NCBI GenBank assembly: GCA_964353865.1
Contig: CAYGXJ010000132.1
Span: 1-29,330 of the forward strand
Source of the DNA: RBG-16-64-43 sp964353865
GTDB lineage: Bacteria > Chloroflexota > Anaerolineae > Anaerolineales > RBG-16-64-43
DNA: 29,330 nt
Direction: 5' to 3'
This document shows positions 17,300 to 25,021 of this stretch, in pieces. Made by a program: the position numbers and the translations under genes. Numbering within the stretch: the stretch's first letter is position 1; the number at the start of each line of letters is the position of its first letter. Below the pieces are notes generated by a model that ran no database searches, was not told the DNA's origin, and saw only the letters and a list, made by a program, of their open reading frames with translations.

Positions 17300-18673
17300 C
17301 TAGCCCCGAACCGAAGCGCCCATTTTAGCATCGATAGCTGAGCGCAGTCGGCGTCGGACACCTTCGAAGGGAATGCGTTGCATGATCGTGTCGAAGAATC
17401 CATCCACCACGACGCGCTCGGCCTCCGGCCGCGGTACCCCGCGCGTCATCAAATAGAACACTTCATCTTCATCCAACTGACCCACCGTCGCGCCGTGTGT
17501 GCAGCGCACGTCGTCCGCCAAGATCTCCAGGCCGGGCAGCGAATCGGCACGCGCATTCTTGGAGAGGATCAGATTGCGGTTGGCCTGGTAGCCGTCTGCC
17601 TTCTCGGCCCCGTGGGCCACGAAGATCATCCCCTGCCACACCGAGCGGCTGTGCCCTTTGAGCGCGCCCTTGAAGAGCAGGTCGCTCGTCGTGTGTGGCG
17701 CGTGATGGTTCTGCTGCGTATCATGATCCAGATGCTGTTGGCCGTCGGCAAAGTAGAACCCCGACATGCGCCCCGTCGCTCCGGTGCCGAGCAGATCCAG
17801 CGTGGTGAATGTCTTCGTCAGGCGGCTGCCCGTCCCGCCGAAGATCCACTCCAGCGTGGCGCCCTCGTGCACCTGCGCCCGCTCATGGGTCACATTCCAC
17901 ACGTTAGCCCCCCACGACTGGAATTCGACGAAGCGCAGCGTGGAACCCTTGTGGGCGATGAGTTCTACAACGCCCGCCCGCAGGCTGGCCTCGCTTCCGG
18001 CCGGCGAGGCGTTCTCATGCACGTAGGTCAGCGCGGCGCCCTCATCCACAACCACCAAGAGCCGCCAGCCGCGCAGCCCACTGGGCGTCGTCCAGCATAC
18101 GGAATGCAGGGGCAGCTCAGCCTGCACGCCCTTGGGCACATAGGCAAACGCACCCACGTCGCCCAGCGCCGCAACCAGCGCGGCGAACTTACCCTCCGCC
18201 GGGTTCACAGCCTGGCCGAGGTAGCGCTGCACCAGGTCGCCTTGCGTGCGCGCGGCCTCAGCAAACGGCAAGAAGATCACGCCCTGCGCCGCGAGCGCGG
18301 GGGCGAGTGGCGTGGCCGCCGGGTCGAGATCGCCAAACACCACTTGCCCGCCATGCGCCTTGCCCAGCAGCGGTTTCAACAAATCGGCCGGCGGCCGCTT
18401 GGTGCGCCCCGGCACGCCCAGCGCATTGAGGTCGAGCTCGTCCAGCCTCAGCCCGGCCAGGTCGGTGCGGCGCCAGGCCTCGTCGCTCGCGGCCGGCAGA
18501 GGCATCTCGCGATACAGGCGAAGCGCCTCGCGCCGGCGGTCCGCCAGCCAGCCCGGCTCGCCTTGCCCGCGGGCGATGGATTCGACCTGCGCCACCGAAT
18601 AGGCGGCATCTTTGGCCGCGGCGGGCATGCGCGGGCCCGCCCGATCGGTTCGAATGACAACCCGTTCCTGCAT
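17300..18673 (-). CDS. sufD: Fe-S cluster assembly protein SufD
   Basis: 457-aa SufB/SufD beta-helix protein, partner of SufB and SufC in the SufBC2D scaffold. Evidence: the long right-handed beta-helix region (about 170-400) with ALTYVHENA, the HAPHTTSDLLFKGALKG stretch and ILADDVRCTHGATVGQLDEDEVFYL. The last motif holds the conserved His of SufD in CTHGATVG. The C-terminal helix contains RIPFEGVRRRL. It is distinguished from SufB by lower similarity in the N-terminal third and by its position after sufB. The sufB stop is 33 bp upstream. Confidence 0.95.
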   Translation of the reverse strand: MQERVVIRTDRAGPRMPAAAKDAAYSVAQVESIARGQGEPGWLADRRREALRLYREMPLPAASDEAWRRTDLAGLRLDELDLNALGVPGRTKRPPADLLKPLLGKAHGGQVVFGDLDPAATPLAPALAAQGVIFLPFAEAARTQGDLVQRYLGQAVNPAEGKFAALVAALGDVGAFAYVPKGVQAELPLHSVCWTTPSGLRGWRLLVVVDEGAALTYVHENASPAGSEASLRAGVVELIAHKGSTLRFVEFQSWGANVWNVTHERAQVHEGATLEWIFGGTGSRLTKTFTTLDLLGTGATGRMSGFYFADGQQHLDHDTQQNHHAPHTTSDLLFKGALKGHSRSVWQGMIFVAHGAEKADGYQANRNLILSKNARADSLPGLEILADDVRCTHGATVGQLDEDEVFYLMTRGVPRPEAERVVVDGFFDTIMQRIPFEGVRRRLRSAIDAKMGASVRG

Positions 18674-18706
18674 TCGCGGTCCTTTCGGCCTCGCGGCCGG
18701 GTTGAG

Positions 18707-20116
18707 CTACCCGACCGACCCTTCCATCTGCAATTGGATCAGCCGGTTCATTTCGATGGCATACTCCATCGGCAGTTCCTTGACCAGCGGCTCGATGAAG
18801 CCCGAGACGACCATGGTCATGGCCTCTTCCTTCGAGAGCCCGCGGCTGGTGAGGTAGAACAACTGCTCTTCGCCCACCTTGCTGACGGTGGCCTCATGCC
18901 CGATGGAGACATCGTCCTCGTCAATCTCGATGGTGGGGTAGGTGTCGGTGCGTGCTTCCGGGCCCAAGAGCAATGCGTCGCACACCACGTTCGACTTGGC
19001 GCCCAGCGCGCCTTTGTAGACCTTGAGCAGCCCGCGGTAGGTCGCCCGCCCGCCGCCCTTGCTGATCGATTTCGAGGTGACCTTGCTGGTGGTGTGAGGC
19101 GCAGCATGGATCACTTTGCCGCCCGCATCCTGGTGCTGGCCGTCGCCGGCAAAAGCCATCGAGAGAATCTCGCCGTGGGCTCCCTCCCCGACCAGGTAGC
19201 AGGAGGGGTACTTCATCGTCAGCTTGCTGCCCAGGTTGGCATCCACCCACTCCATGGTTGCGCCTTCGTGCACTACGGCGCGCTGGGTCACCAGGTTGTA
19301 GACGTTTGTCGACCAGTTCTGAATGGTCGTGTAGCGCACGCGCGCGCCGCGCTTGACGACGATCTCGATCACCCCGCTGTGGAACGAGTCCTTGGTGTAG
19401 ATCGGCGCGGTGCAGCCCTCCACGTAGTGGACGTACGAGCCCTCTTCGGCGATGATCAGCGTGCGCTCGAACTGGCCCATGCTCTGGGTGTTGAGGCGGA
19501 AGTAAGCCTGCAGCGGCAGATCCACGTGCACCCCGGCCGGCACGTATACGAACGAACCGCCCGACCAGCAGGCGCTGTTCACCGCCGCGAACTTGTTATC
19601 GCTGTACGGCACCACCGTGCCAAAGTACTGCTTGAAGAGCTCGGGGTGCTTCTTCAGCCCGTCGTCGCTCGAGAGGAAGATGACCCCTTGCTTCTCGAGG
19701 TGCTCCTGGATGCTGTGGTAGACCATCTCCGATTCGTACTGAGCGCCCACCCCAGCCAGAAACTTGCGCTCGGCTTCCGGGATGCCCAACCGGTCGAAAG
19801 TCTTCTTGATCGTGTCGGGCACATCCTCCCAGCTGCCGCTGGAGGCCTCCGCCGGGCGAACGTAATAGTAGATGTCGTCGAAGTTCAGCCCCGCCAGGTT
19901 GCCGCCCCAGGTGGGCGTGGACCGCTGCAGGAAGTGCTCCAGCGCCTTCAGGCGGTAGGCGCGCATCCATTCCGGCTCGCCCTTCTGGGAGGAGATCTCC
20001 TCCACTACCCCCCGGCTGAGGCCCTTGCCCGACTTGTAGACGTAGTCTTCGGGATCATTAAACCCATACCGATATTCGCCCAGCTTTTCGAGCAGGCGAG
20101 AGTCGCTGCCAGCCAT
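18707..20116 (-). CDS. sufB: Fe-S cluster assembly protein SufB
   Basis: 469 aa. The most conserved SUF scaffold subunit. Recognised by GLNFDDIYYYVRP-like GLNFDDIYYYV, FVYVPAGVHVDLPLQAYFR, NWSTNVYNLVTQRA, GDGQHQDAGGKVIHAAPHT and the end motif DEDDVSIGHEATVSKVGEEQ followed by FYLTSRGL. The N-terminal region carries the family KLGEYRYGF. It is where nascent clusters form, using sulfur from SufS/SufU. The ATG immediately follows the sufC TAA with no spacing, so translational coupling is likely. Confidence 0.97.
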   Translation of the reverse strand: MAGSDSRLLEKLGEYRYGFNDPEDYVYKSGKGLSRGVVEEISSQKGEPEWMRAYRLKALEHFLQRSTPTWGGNLAGLNFDDIYYYVRPAEASSGSWEDVPDTIKKTFDRLGIPEAERKFLAGVGAQYESEMVYHSIQEHLEKQGVIFLSSDDGLKKHPELFKQYFGTVVPYSDNKFAAVNSACWSGGSFVYVPAGVHVDLPLQAYFRLNTQSMGQFERTLIIAEEGSYVHYVEGCTAPIYTKDSFHSGVIEIVVKRGARVRYTTIQNWSTNVYNLVTQRAVVHEGATMEWVDANLGSKLTMKYPSCYLVGEGAHGEILSMAFAGDGQHQDAGGKVIHAAPHTTSKVTSKSISKGGGRATYRGLLKVYKGALGAKSNVVCDALLLGPEARTDTYPTIEIDEDDVSIGHEATVSKVGEEQLFYLTSRGLSKEEAMTMVVSGFIEPLVKELPMEYAIEMNRLIQLQMEGSVG

Positions 20117-20899
20117 TTAACCCTCCTTGGCCAATTCCGCGTGCCGCTCCTTGATCCAGTCGTAGCCGTGCTCTTCCAGGCGCAGGGCCAAGTCCGCGCC
20201 GCCGGATTCCACGATGCGCCCGCCGTACATCACATGCACCACGTCGGGCTTGATGTAGTTGAGAATTCGTTGATAGTGGGTGATGACCAGCACGCCCATG
20301 GCCGGCCCGCCCAGCGCATTGACACCCGTGGCCACAACGCGCAGCGCGTCGATATCCAGCCCCGAGTCGGTTTCGTCGAGGATGGCAATCTCCGGTTCGA
20401 GCACGGCCATCTGCAATATCTCCGCGCGCTTCTTCTCGCCGCCGGAGAACCCGTCGTTGAGGTAGCGCCCGGCAAAGTCGGACGGCACTTCGAGCAGGTC
20501 CATCTTCGCCTTGAGCAACTTGCGGAACTCGGGTACGGGTATGCCTTTGTCTTGCGGGTTCGCCGCGCGCCGGCGGGCATTGAGCGCCGCGCGCAGGAAG
20601 TTGGCCACCGAAACGCCGGGGATGGCCACCGGATACTGGAATGCCAGGAACAGCCCCATGCGCGCGCGCACATCCGGCGCCAGCTCGAGAATGCTTGCGC
20701 CTTTGAAGAGCGCGTCGCCGGCCGTCACCGTGTAGTTGGGGTGGCCCATCAAGGTGTAGGCCAGCGTCGACTTGCCCGTGCCATTGGGGCCCATCAGGGC
20801 GTGCGTCTCGCCCTGGGGAACGATCAGGTTGACCCCCTTCAGGATTGAACGTTCGCCGATGTTTACATGCAGGTTCTTGATTTCGAGGACGGATGCCAT
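20117..20899 (-). CDS. sufC: Fe-S cluster assembly ATPase SufC
   Basis: 260-aa ABC-type ATPase, first gene of the suf operon. Walker A GPNGTGKST (residues 37-45), ABC signature FSGGEKKR (151-158), and Walker B with the D-loop in IAILDETDSGLD. The EKKR signature and the ETDSGLD form are characteristic of SufC rather than of transporters. It powers conformational change in SufBC2D. ATG 20899 follows a predicted leader of about 65 nt from the promoter at 20971-20999. Confidence 0.97.
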   Translation of the reverse strand: MASVLEIKNLHVNIGERSILKGVNLIVPQGETHALMGPNGTGKSTLAYTLMGHPNYTVTAGDALFKGASILELAPDVRARMGLFLAFQYPVAIPGVSVANFLRAALNARRRAANPQDKGIPVPEFRKLLKAKMDLLEVPSDFAGRYLNDGFSGGEKKRAEILQMAVLEPEIAILDETDSGLDIDALRVVATGVNALGGPAMGVLVITHYQRILNYIKPDVVHVMYGGRIVESGGADLALRLEEHGYDWIKERHAELAKEG

Positions 20900-20970
20900 C
20901 CTGCTCTCATTCTCCCGCCGGCTGGCCTGACTCTATGGAAAAGGCTCTCTCCAGCCGGAACTCGTCGGGC

Positions 20971-20999
20971 ATTATAGCACGCACGGCCTGATTGGTCAA
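20971..20999 (-). promoter_or_regulatory. Predicted promoter of the sufCBD-orf-SU-Rieske operon
   Basis: On the minus strand TTGACC (20999-20994), 17-bp spacer, perfect TATAAT (20976-20971) with the extended TGC before it. Among the best promoter matches in the window, expected to be strong unless repressed. Confidence 0.8.
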
Positions 21000-21028
21000 T
21001 AATTGTAATATATATAAATAATATTGAC
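20995..21028. promoter_or_regulatory. AT-rich inverted repeat in sufC/sufR gap, candidate SufR operator
   Basis: GTCAATA (20995-21001) and TATTGAC (21022-21028) flank a nearly pure A/T core, in strong contrast to the GC-rich genome; symmetry continues partly inward. Each arm overlaps the -35 of one divergent promoter. Part of the symmetry (TTGAC) is simply the two -35 boxes facing away, so only the extra bases and the AT core argue for an operator. Confidence 0.5.
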
Positions 21029-21052
21029 TGAAAGCCGAATCGGTGCTAAAAT
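21024..21052 (+). promoter_or_regulatory. Predicted promoter of sufR
   Basis: TTGACT (21024-21029), 17-bp spacer, TAAAAT (21047-21052) with extended TGC. The expected start of transcription, about 21058-21060, is only 2-4 nt before the ATG at 21062, implying a leaderless or nearly leaderless mRNA. It also rules out the in-frame GTG at 21053 as the start. Confidence 0.65.
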
Positions 21053-21061
21053 GTGCGCCAA

Positions 21062-21721
21062 ATGGAAACCGAAAGGGAAGCCAGCACCCGCGACCAGATT
21101 CTGGCGAACCTGCGCCGCAAGGGGCAATGTTCGGTCTTAGATTTGGCAGAAGTCACCGCCGTCTCCCCCATCTCCGTGCGCCACCATCTGGCGGTGCTCC
21201 AGGCGGAGGGGTTCGTCACCGCCATGCCCGAGCGCCGCGGGGTGGGTCGCCCACGCTTGCTGTACAGCCTGACCGAGGCCGGACTCGAGCGGTTCCCCAC
21301 CAAGTACCTGGCGCTCACCAACCGGCTGCTCTCCGAAATCAAGGGACGTCTGCCGCAAGAGGTCGTCGAGCAGCTCTTCCGCGATATGGCCACCACCATG
21401 GCGTCCGAGATGACCTCGCAGATCGAGGGGCTGCCCATTCAGCAGCGCGTCGACCGGCTGCTGATGCTGCTCTCGGAGCACGGCTTCGAGGCGCAAGCCG
21501 AGGTCGACCCACAGGGCGATTATCGCGTCACCGAACTCAACTGCCCGTACTACCGCATCAGCCTGCGCCATCCCGAAGTGTGCACCATCGACGCCGCGAT
21601 CATCTCCCAAGCACTGGCGGCGAGCGTCCACCGCCAATCGTGCATCCTTACCGGGGACCGTGCCTGCACCTTCAGCGTGCACCTGCCCGCACCGGCTCCC
21701 TCTGCGGCCGGACCCGCCTGA
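21062..21721 (+). CDS. sufR: SufR-type Fe-S-sensing transcriptional repressor
   Basis: 219 aa. An N-terminal winged helix (about residues 8-72: RDQILANLRRKGQCSVLDLA, then SPISVRHHLAVLQAEG and GRPRLLYSLTEAG) is of the ArsR/DeoR-like type used by SufR. The C-terminal sensor domain has Cys161, Cys174, Cys194 and Cys202 (NCPY, HPEVC, RQSC, GDRACTF). The spacing 161-174-202 matches, as I recall it, the three cluster-ligating cysteines of the cyanobacterial SufR. It should bind a cluster when iron and sulfur supply are adequate and repress the suf operon. ATG 21062 was chosen because the predicted -10 covers the alternative GTG. The gene is divergent from sufC, the classic SufR arrangement. Confidence 0.93.
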   Translation: METEREASTRDQILANLRRKGQCSVLDLAEVTAVSPISVRHHLAVLQAEGFVTAMPERRGVGRPRLLYSLTEAGLERFPTKYLALTNRLLSEIKGRLPQEVVEQLFRDMATTMASEMTSQIEGLPIQQRVDRLLMLLSEHGFEAQAEVDPQGDYRVTELNCPYYRISLRHPEVCTIDAAIISQALAASVHRQSCILTGDRACTFSVHLPAPAPSAAGPA

Positions 21722-21734
21722 TCACGAGGTGCCT

Positions 21735-22133
21735 ATGTCTGACCTACCCGTCACCCCGCCCTCTGCCGCCCCGGCGCCGGATTCTGGTTCGAGCGAAAAG
21801 CCGCCCAAGGTGACCTGGACCGCAGATACCACCTACCCCGAGAAGGCGGCCAAGCTGCGCGAGATGTGGGCGGATGTCGTCGACCCGGAGCTCGGGCTCA
21901 ACATCATTCAACTCGGATTGATTCGCGAGGTGGATCTCCAGGAGGATCGCGCGCAAGTGCGCATGATCCTCACCACACCCTTCTGCCCGTATGCCCCGGC
22001 GATGATCGACGCCACGCGTCGCAAGGCCGAGGAGGCGCTCTCCTTGCCGGTGCACGTCGAACTGGGGGCCGAGATGTGGAACCCCGCGATGATGGACGAA
22101 GAGGCCGCCGCCGACTGGGGATTGTTCTATTAG
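21735..22133 (+). CDS. SufT-like MIP18/DUF59 Fe-S maturation protein
   Basis: 132 aa. A flexible Ala/Pro/Ser N-terminus (about 1-28) is followed by a MIP18 (DUF59) domain. That domain shows DPELGLNIIQLGLIREV, then ILTTPFCPYAPAMIDATRR with the conserved reactive Cys, and VHVELGAEMWNPAMM. Family members (SufT, Bacillus YitW, eukaryotic Cia2) help mature Fe-S proteins. It lies 13 bp after sufR, with GAGGTGCCT before ATG 21735, so it is probably cotranscribed with the repressor and hence autoregulated with it. Confidence 0.88.
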   Translation: MSDLPVTPPSAAPAPDSGSSEKPPKVTWTADTTYPEKAAKLREMWADVVDPELGLNIIQLGLIREVDLQEDRAQVRMILTTPFCPYAPAMIDATRRKAEEALSLPVHVELGAEMWNPAMMDEEAAADWGLFY

Positions 22134-22192
22134 GCGCGAGCCGCTGCGTCCGTGAACCACGCCGGGCGGAGATGCCCGGCGCCTCCACATAG

Positions 22193-22690
22193 ATGCCTGC
22201 CACGCCCCTTCGCAACAACGTTCTTCGTCTGCTCGACTCGCGCCACGTCGCGCATCGCCTGGTTCACATTCCGACCGAAGAGAAGTTGGGCGCGGCCGAA
22301 TTGGCCGAGCGCGCAGGCCTGCCGCCGCATCAGGTGTACAAAACGCTGGTCGTGCTCCGCGCCGGCAAGGGCCGGCCGGTGCTGGCGGTGATCCCGGGTG
22401 ATTGCGAGCTCGATCTCAAAGCGCTGCGCGGCACGCTTGAAGACGGCGGGTTACACATGGCCACTCAGGCCGAAGCCGAACGCGTCACGGGTTTCAAGGT
22501 GGGCGCGATCTCGCCCCTGGCGCTGCTCAACCGCGGCTTCGAAATGGTAATCGCCGCGCAGGCGATGGACGAAGCGGAGGTTTATGTGAGCGCAGGCGAG
22601 CGCGGCGCAAGCGTTGGCTTGGTGCCGCAAGACCTGGTGAGGCTTACCCGCGCGCGTGTGGTCGGGGGCATCACGAGGGGCGCAAAGTGA
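22193..22690 (+). CDS. YbaK/EbsC-type aminoacyl-tRNA deacylase (Cys-tRNA(Pro) deacylase)
   Basis: 165 aa, full family length. The YbaK fold shows the conserved KTLVV (Lys50, the key catalytic Lys of YbaK enzymes), VIPGDCELDLKAL, VTGFKVGAISPLAL and a C-terminal VYVSAGERG followed by LVPQDLVRLT. It hydrolyses Cys-tRNA(Pro) made by mischarging ProRS. ATG 22193 lies 59 bp past the sufT-like gene; no clear promoter is seen, so read-through is possible. Ybak versus a relative of different tRNA specificity cannot be settled. Confidence 0.9.
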   Translation: MPATPLRNNVLRLLDSRHVAHRLVHIPTEEKLGAAELAERAGLPPHQVYKTLVVLRAGKGRPVLAVIPGDCELDLKALRGTLEDGGLHMATQAEAERVTGFKVGAISPLALLNRGFEMVIAAQAMDEAEVYVSAGERGASVGLVPQDLVRLTRARVVGGITRGAK

Positions 22691-22808
22691 GTCTGTCTTC
22701 CCGAGCGAGCGGCTCTTCCGTCATTCCGAGGGCGTCGCCCGAGGACTTGCCGCTTGCGGTTTGTCACCGACTCGAAGCCCCCGAATCACCCTGCCGGCCG
22801 GAGGTGCA

Positions 22809-23444
22809 ATGACTTCCCCTCATTCCCCCCTTCGAACTCCGCCTGTGGCCCTTGCGTGCCTGGCCTTGGCCCTCTCGGCTTGCAGCGATTCGTCGCCCGC
22901 CATTCACCTCACCCTCGCCCCTGAGACGCTCGAGGCGCCGAGAAGCGACGCCACCCAACCGCCCCCACAACCAGGAGCCGTGACGATGACCATCCAATTG
23001 ACCAGCCCGTCCTTCAGCGAGGGCAGCCCGATCCCGAGAAGGTTCTCCTGCGATGGGGAAAACGTATCGCCCGCGGTGCAATGGAGCTCGCCGCCCGCAG
23101 GGGTGAAGAGCTTTGCCCTGATCATGGACGACCCGGATGCGCCGATGGGTACCTTTGTGCACTGGGTGCTATACAACATCCCAGGCGGGGCAAGCGCGCT
23201 CCCCGAAGCGGTCGCACGTACTCGCCAGGTCCAAGGGCTCGGGGAGCAGGGCAAGAACAGCGCGCGCCAGACGGGCTATACGGGCCCCTGCCCTCCCGGC
23301 GGAACGCACCGGTACTTCTTCAAGCTGTTTGCGCTCGATGCGCTGCTCGCACCTGCCGGAGACCCATCCGCAGCCGACCTCGAGAAGGCGATGCAAGGGC
23401 ACGTCTTGGCGCAAGCTCAGCTCATGGGGCGCTACTCGCGCTAG
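22809..23444 (+). CDS. YbhB/YbcL-family (PEBP-like) lipoprotein
   Basis: 211 aa. The N-terminal signal has a lipobox ALSAC (Cys25), then a linker to about residue 58. The phosphatidylethanolamine-binding-protein-like domain has SPSFSEGSPIPRRFSCDGENV, LIMDDPDAPMGTFVHWVLYN (the DPDxP and HW ligand-site motifs), GYTGPCPPGGTHRYFFKLFA and VLAQAQLMGRYSR. Function is unproven even in E. coli YbhB; ligand binding at the cell surface is inferred. ATG 22809 has CCGGAGGTG upstream. The stop is followed by a convergent hairpin region. Confidence 0.93.
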   Translation: MTSPHSPLRTPPVALACLALALSACSDSSPAIHLTLAPETLEAPRSDATQPPPQPGAVTMTIQLTSPSFSEGSPIPRRFSCDGENVSPAVQWSSPPAGVKSFALIMDDPDAPMGTFVHWVLYNIPGGASALPEAVARTRQVQGLGEQGKNSARQTGYTGPCPPGGTHRYFFKLFALDALLAPAGDPSAADLEKAMQGHVLAQAQLMGRYSR

Positions 23445-23477
23445 TCATCGCCCGGGTCGAGCGTTCGGCGCATCCTG

Positions 23478-23512
23478 GACCGCCCCAGGAGCTTTCCAGG
23501 CGACGGGCGGTC
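23478..23512. terminator. Possible bidirectional terminator between convergent genes
   Basis: GACCGCCC (23478-23485) and GGGCGGTC (23505-23512) form a perfect 8-bp stem. An alternative CCTGGA/TCCAGG stem (23474-23479 / 23495-23500) overlaps it. It covers the stop codon of the minus-strand gene. No clear U-tract. Confidence 0.4.
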
Positions 23513-23795
23513 AGAGCGCGGTGGTTTCGACCGCCTCGACGATGCGCGCCTTGGGATCTGACATCAGTGTTCCCTCGACGCGCCCCCAAATCAAGCGCAG
23601 CCCAGCCAGCAGGGTTTCCGCATCCTTCGGCGTGTTGAACTCGAGGTCAATCATGACGCAGTTAGGATTGTCCACTGGGCGCAGGATCTGGTAGCGGCGG
23701 ACGCCGGATTTCTTCCGGAGGGCGGGGTCGCCGTCGAAGGCCTTCTTCCAGCCTGGGTAATCGGGGACCGGGTGTTCGATTCTCAGCATGTACAT
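23511..23795 (-). CDS. Small dimeric alpha/beta-barrel (ABM-like) hypothetical protein
   Basis: 94 aa from ATG 23795, just after GGGAGGAAAG (a second ATG two codons later is possible). It shows the pattern of antibiotic-biosynthesis-monooxygenase-like stress-response dimers: an N-terminal strand (MLRIEHPVPDYPGWKKAFD), GVRRYQILRPVDNPNCVMID, then an alpha helix with AETLLAGLRLIWGRVEG. Proteins of this pattern are common soluble orphan proteins in environmental bacteria. The catalytic role is unknown. It is the last gene of the minus-strand small-gene cluster. Confidence 0.75.
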   Translation of the reverse strand: MYMLRIEHPVPDYPGWKKAFDGDPALRKKSGVRRYQILRPVDNPNCVMIDLEFNTPKDAETLLAGLRLIWGRVEGTLMSDPKARIVEAVETTAL

Positions 23796-23845
23796 CTTTC
23801 CTCCCTTACCTTCACATAGATCCTTTGCGGCGGCCTTCCACGCCC

Positions 23846-24106
23846 TCATGCGACGCTCAAATTTGAAGGCCCTCTTCCTGCGTACCACAACACCCCATGC
23901 GTTGTGTCATCCTTGAATTTGTACCTACCATCCGTGAAGTGGAATCCCTTCACGATCAATCCGGCTTCCCATTCGATCAGCAGATCCACCGGCGTGCTGC
24001 TTGGGGCCTTGAGCGAAGCGTGTGCTTCGAGGCGCGCGCAACGCAATAGGGCTAGGTGGATGCGGTTTCCGGTCCGCATCTCACTTGGCGTTTGCCCCCT
24101 CCTCAT
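23846..24106 (-). CDS. Small hypothetical protein
   Basis: 86 codons from ATG 24106, or from the in-frame ATG 27 nt further in; an AGGAGGGGG lies between them. The C-terminal half looks protein-like (VDLLIEWEAGLIVKGFHF, then DGRYKFKDDTTHGVLWYAG). The N-terminal half is less convincing. No family recognised. It starts 15 bp past the membrane-protein stop, on the same strand. An inverted repeat CACAAC/GTTGTG (23886-23891, 23901-23906) lies inside. Confidence 0.4.
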   Translation of the reverse strand: MRRGQTPSEMRTGNRIHLALLRCARLEAHASLKAPSSTPVDLLIEWEAGLIVKGFHFTDGRYKFKDDTTHGVLWYAGRGPSNLSVA

Positions 24107-24121
24107 GCTATCGTCGGGGTT

Positions 24122-24721
24122 CTACTTGGCGAGAAGAAGACGGCCCAGCCAGATGCACCAGATGGGATACGCGGCAGCCCACCCCAGGAAACCGACCTGC
24201 CCAAGATTCACGCCCCATGGCGCAGCCTCCCAGGCTTCAACCCCACGGATGATTCCGGGGACGGTCAGCAGGCCGACCGCCATGATCGCACCCGCGACGA
24301 TGCCAAGAACTGCCTGGCCGTGTGGCCATGCGTTGCTGTGCTGGGCAGAGTAGCTCAATGCCGCCAGCCACAGCCCAATCAAGGCGTTACCCGCGATCAT
24401 GTACAGGCCGGCCAGGTACCAGCCGGTGACGCCTGAGATGACCAGCACGGAGCCCACGGTGACGATGATTGCGCCGGCTGATGCCGCCAGGAGCGCCAAC
24501 AGGCTGAGTTGTGGCGACTGCGTGTGAAAGGCCGAATATGTCATCCATGCCATGACCCCGCTCAGAATTGCGGCGATGGCAATCAGGAGATCGTTGAGGG
24601 TCCCAAACGGTTGACCGATGGCGAAGAATAGGGCCAGGAACAGCGCTCCGAGCAAGCTCACCACTCCGGTTGCGATGGCAACCCAGCCAACGGCATGCGA
24701 TGAAAGACCGATTGATGTCAC
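24122..24721 (-). CDS. Six-helix integral membrane protein of unknown function
   Basis: 199 aa from GTG 24721, chosen for the ideal AGGAGAACCC just upstream; an open frame continues further upstream but is Pro/Ser-rich and lacks a ribosome site. Six predicted membrane helices: about residues 10-33, 40-60, 70-93, 97-118, 130-150 and 170-195. There are almost no polar loops and no catalytic motif. Not a recognised transporter. It is separated from the upstream YciI-like gene by the attC site. Confidence 0.72.
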   Translation of the reverse strand: MTSIGLSSHAVGWVAIATGVVSLLGALFLALFFAIGQPFGTLNDLLIAIAAILSGVMAWMTYSAFHTQSPQLSLLALLAASAGAIIVTVGSVLVISGVTGWYLAGLYMIAGNALIGLWLAALSYSAQHSNAWPHGQAVLGIVAGAIMAVGLLTVPGIIRGVEAWEAAPWGVNLGQVGFLGWAAAYPIWCIWLGRLLLAK

Positions 24722-24874
24722 GGGTTCTCCTGGCTTCTTGAATGGCAGCGGCCCGGGCTGGCTAGGGCACTTGACCGCCGCGGTGATCATGGCTGATGTC
24801 GATCGAAGGGATGATGGGAAGCGCATTGCCACCGCCCCCACTTCGGGGGGCGGTGGCATCGACACTTCTATGCG

Positions 24875-24946
24875 GCCCAACGCCTGCGTTCAGGCGCGGC
24901 TTGCACGCGCAGCGGGCCAGACATCACCTGCAACGCATTGTTAGCC
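24875..24946 (-). other. Integron attC-type recombination site (72 bp)
   Basis: Read on the minus strand: R'' GGCTAAC (24946-24940), a 3-nt spacer, L'' GCGTTGCAGG, a 30-odd nt variable stem region, L' CCTGAACGC, a 4-nt spacer and R' GTTGGGC (24881-24875). R' fits the GTTRRRY consensus exactly. L''/L' pair perfectly except one extrahelical G, and R''/R' pair at 6 of 7 positions. It lies 75 bp past the stop of the YciI-like gene in the same orientation, as expected for a gene cassette. No integrase gene is in the window. Confidence 0.72.
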
Positions 24947-25021
24947 AGCACGAGGGATCCTTGCCAGACCCACAGTTACCTGTTTTATTGACGGGAAGGA
25001 ATCGCCGACAAGCAAACGACC

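Noticed and set aside
17378..20848. Very long open frame (about 1156 codons) on the plus strand opposite sufC, sufB and sufD
   Set aside because: It is the antisense of strongly identified suf genes. Its His/Gln/Arg-rich translation has no domain and follows from high-GC third positions.
21053..21061. GTG start three codons upstream for sufR
   Set aside because: It overlaps the predicted -10 element and has no ribosome binding site.
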